Of a DNA stretch of 31,046 nucleotides, positions 31,034 through 31,046 are shown in pieces (positions within the stretch are counted from its first letter, which is position 1; the number at the start of each line of letters is the position of its first letter). Both the position numbers and the translations under genes were made by a program. The notes beneath the pieces are model-generated. The model made no database searches. It saw nothing but the letters and a program-made list of their open reading frames with translations, and was not told the DNA's origin. Source of the DNA: Saccoglossus kowalevskii (Eukaryota; Hemichordata; Enteropneusta; Harrimaniidae); NCBI RefSeq assembly GCF_000003605.2, contig NW_003107089.1:105836-136881 (forward strand), written 5' to 3'.

Positions 31034-31046
31034 TAAACCAGCATAC

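Overview
The window is AT-rich nuclear DNA from an animal, not a microbe. Coding sequence is sparse and split into exons with GT/AG borders. Micro- and minisatellites are common, as are short non-autonomous DNA transposons (MITEs) and decayed LINE reverse-transcriptase fragments. An SLC10 gene carrying a long acidic tail, together with CR1/L2-type LINEs and many MITEs, suggests a marine invertebrate, perhaps a deuterostome. The species cannot be fixed from the sequence.

Left part (1-11.5 kb). Four diverged satellite units open the window. A small minus-strand reading frame with PB1-like features follows, then a solo LTR at 2059-2755. An isolated first coding exon of an SLC10 sodium/bile-acid-type cotransporter lies on the minus strand at 3633-4003. 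It sits between two direct repeats, R1 (2756-3381) and R2 (4033-4694). R2 lies directly 5' of the exon and is the likely promoter and leader region. From about 4.5 to 10.3 kb there is a further, larger and non-coding tandem duplication (copy B, then copy C). Copy C carries an insertion of about 0.95 kb that holds a MITE. A 51-bp minisatellite built on paired CCAAT boxes (10937-11472) closes this part.

Middle (11.6-13.3 kb). A complete three-exon SLC10 gene lies on the minus strand at 11596-13265 and encodes 416 residues. Its first coding exon is exactly as long (371 bp) and ends in the same phase as the isolated exon at 3633-4003, so the two are paralogues. The complete copy has introns of only 290 and 129 bp. 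The isolated copy shows no exon 2 or 3 in the 3.6 kb available. It is therefore either a gene with a much enlarged first intron or an orphan fragment.

Right part (13.3-31 kb). This is mostly gene-free and holds mobile-element debris: MITEs with target-site duplications (15758-16275, 19968-20108, 27053-27219, 30226-30414), other inverted-repeat elements, a minus-strand LINE fragment (about 20190-20540), and a plus-strand LINE (23598-25320) split by a nested 990-bp inverted-repeat element. Near the right edge a plus-strand exon (29750-29909) starts an unrecognised protein, and its intron holds a TTTTA microsatellite and a 23-bp minisatellite. A short frame with a good start context lies at 30953-31033.

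The sequence supports gene duplication, regulatory-region duplication and repeated transposon insertion around an SLC10 locus. I did not find a multi-gene system beyond that.
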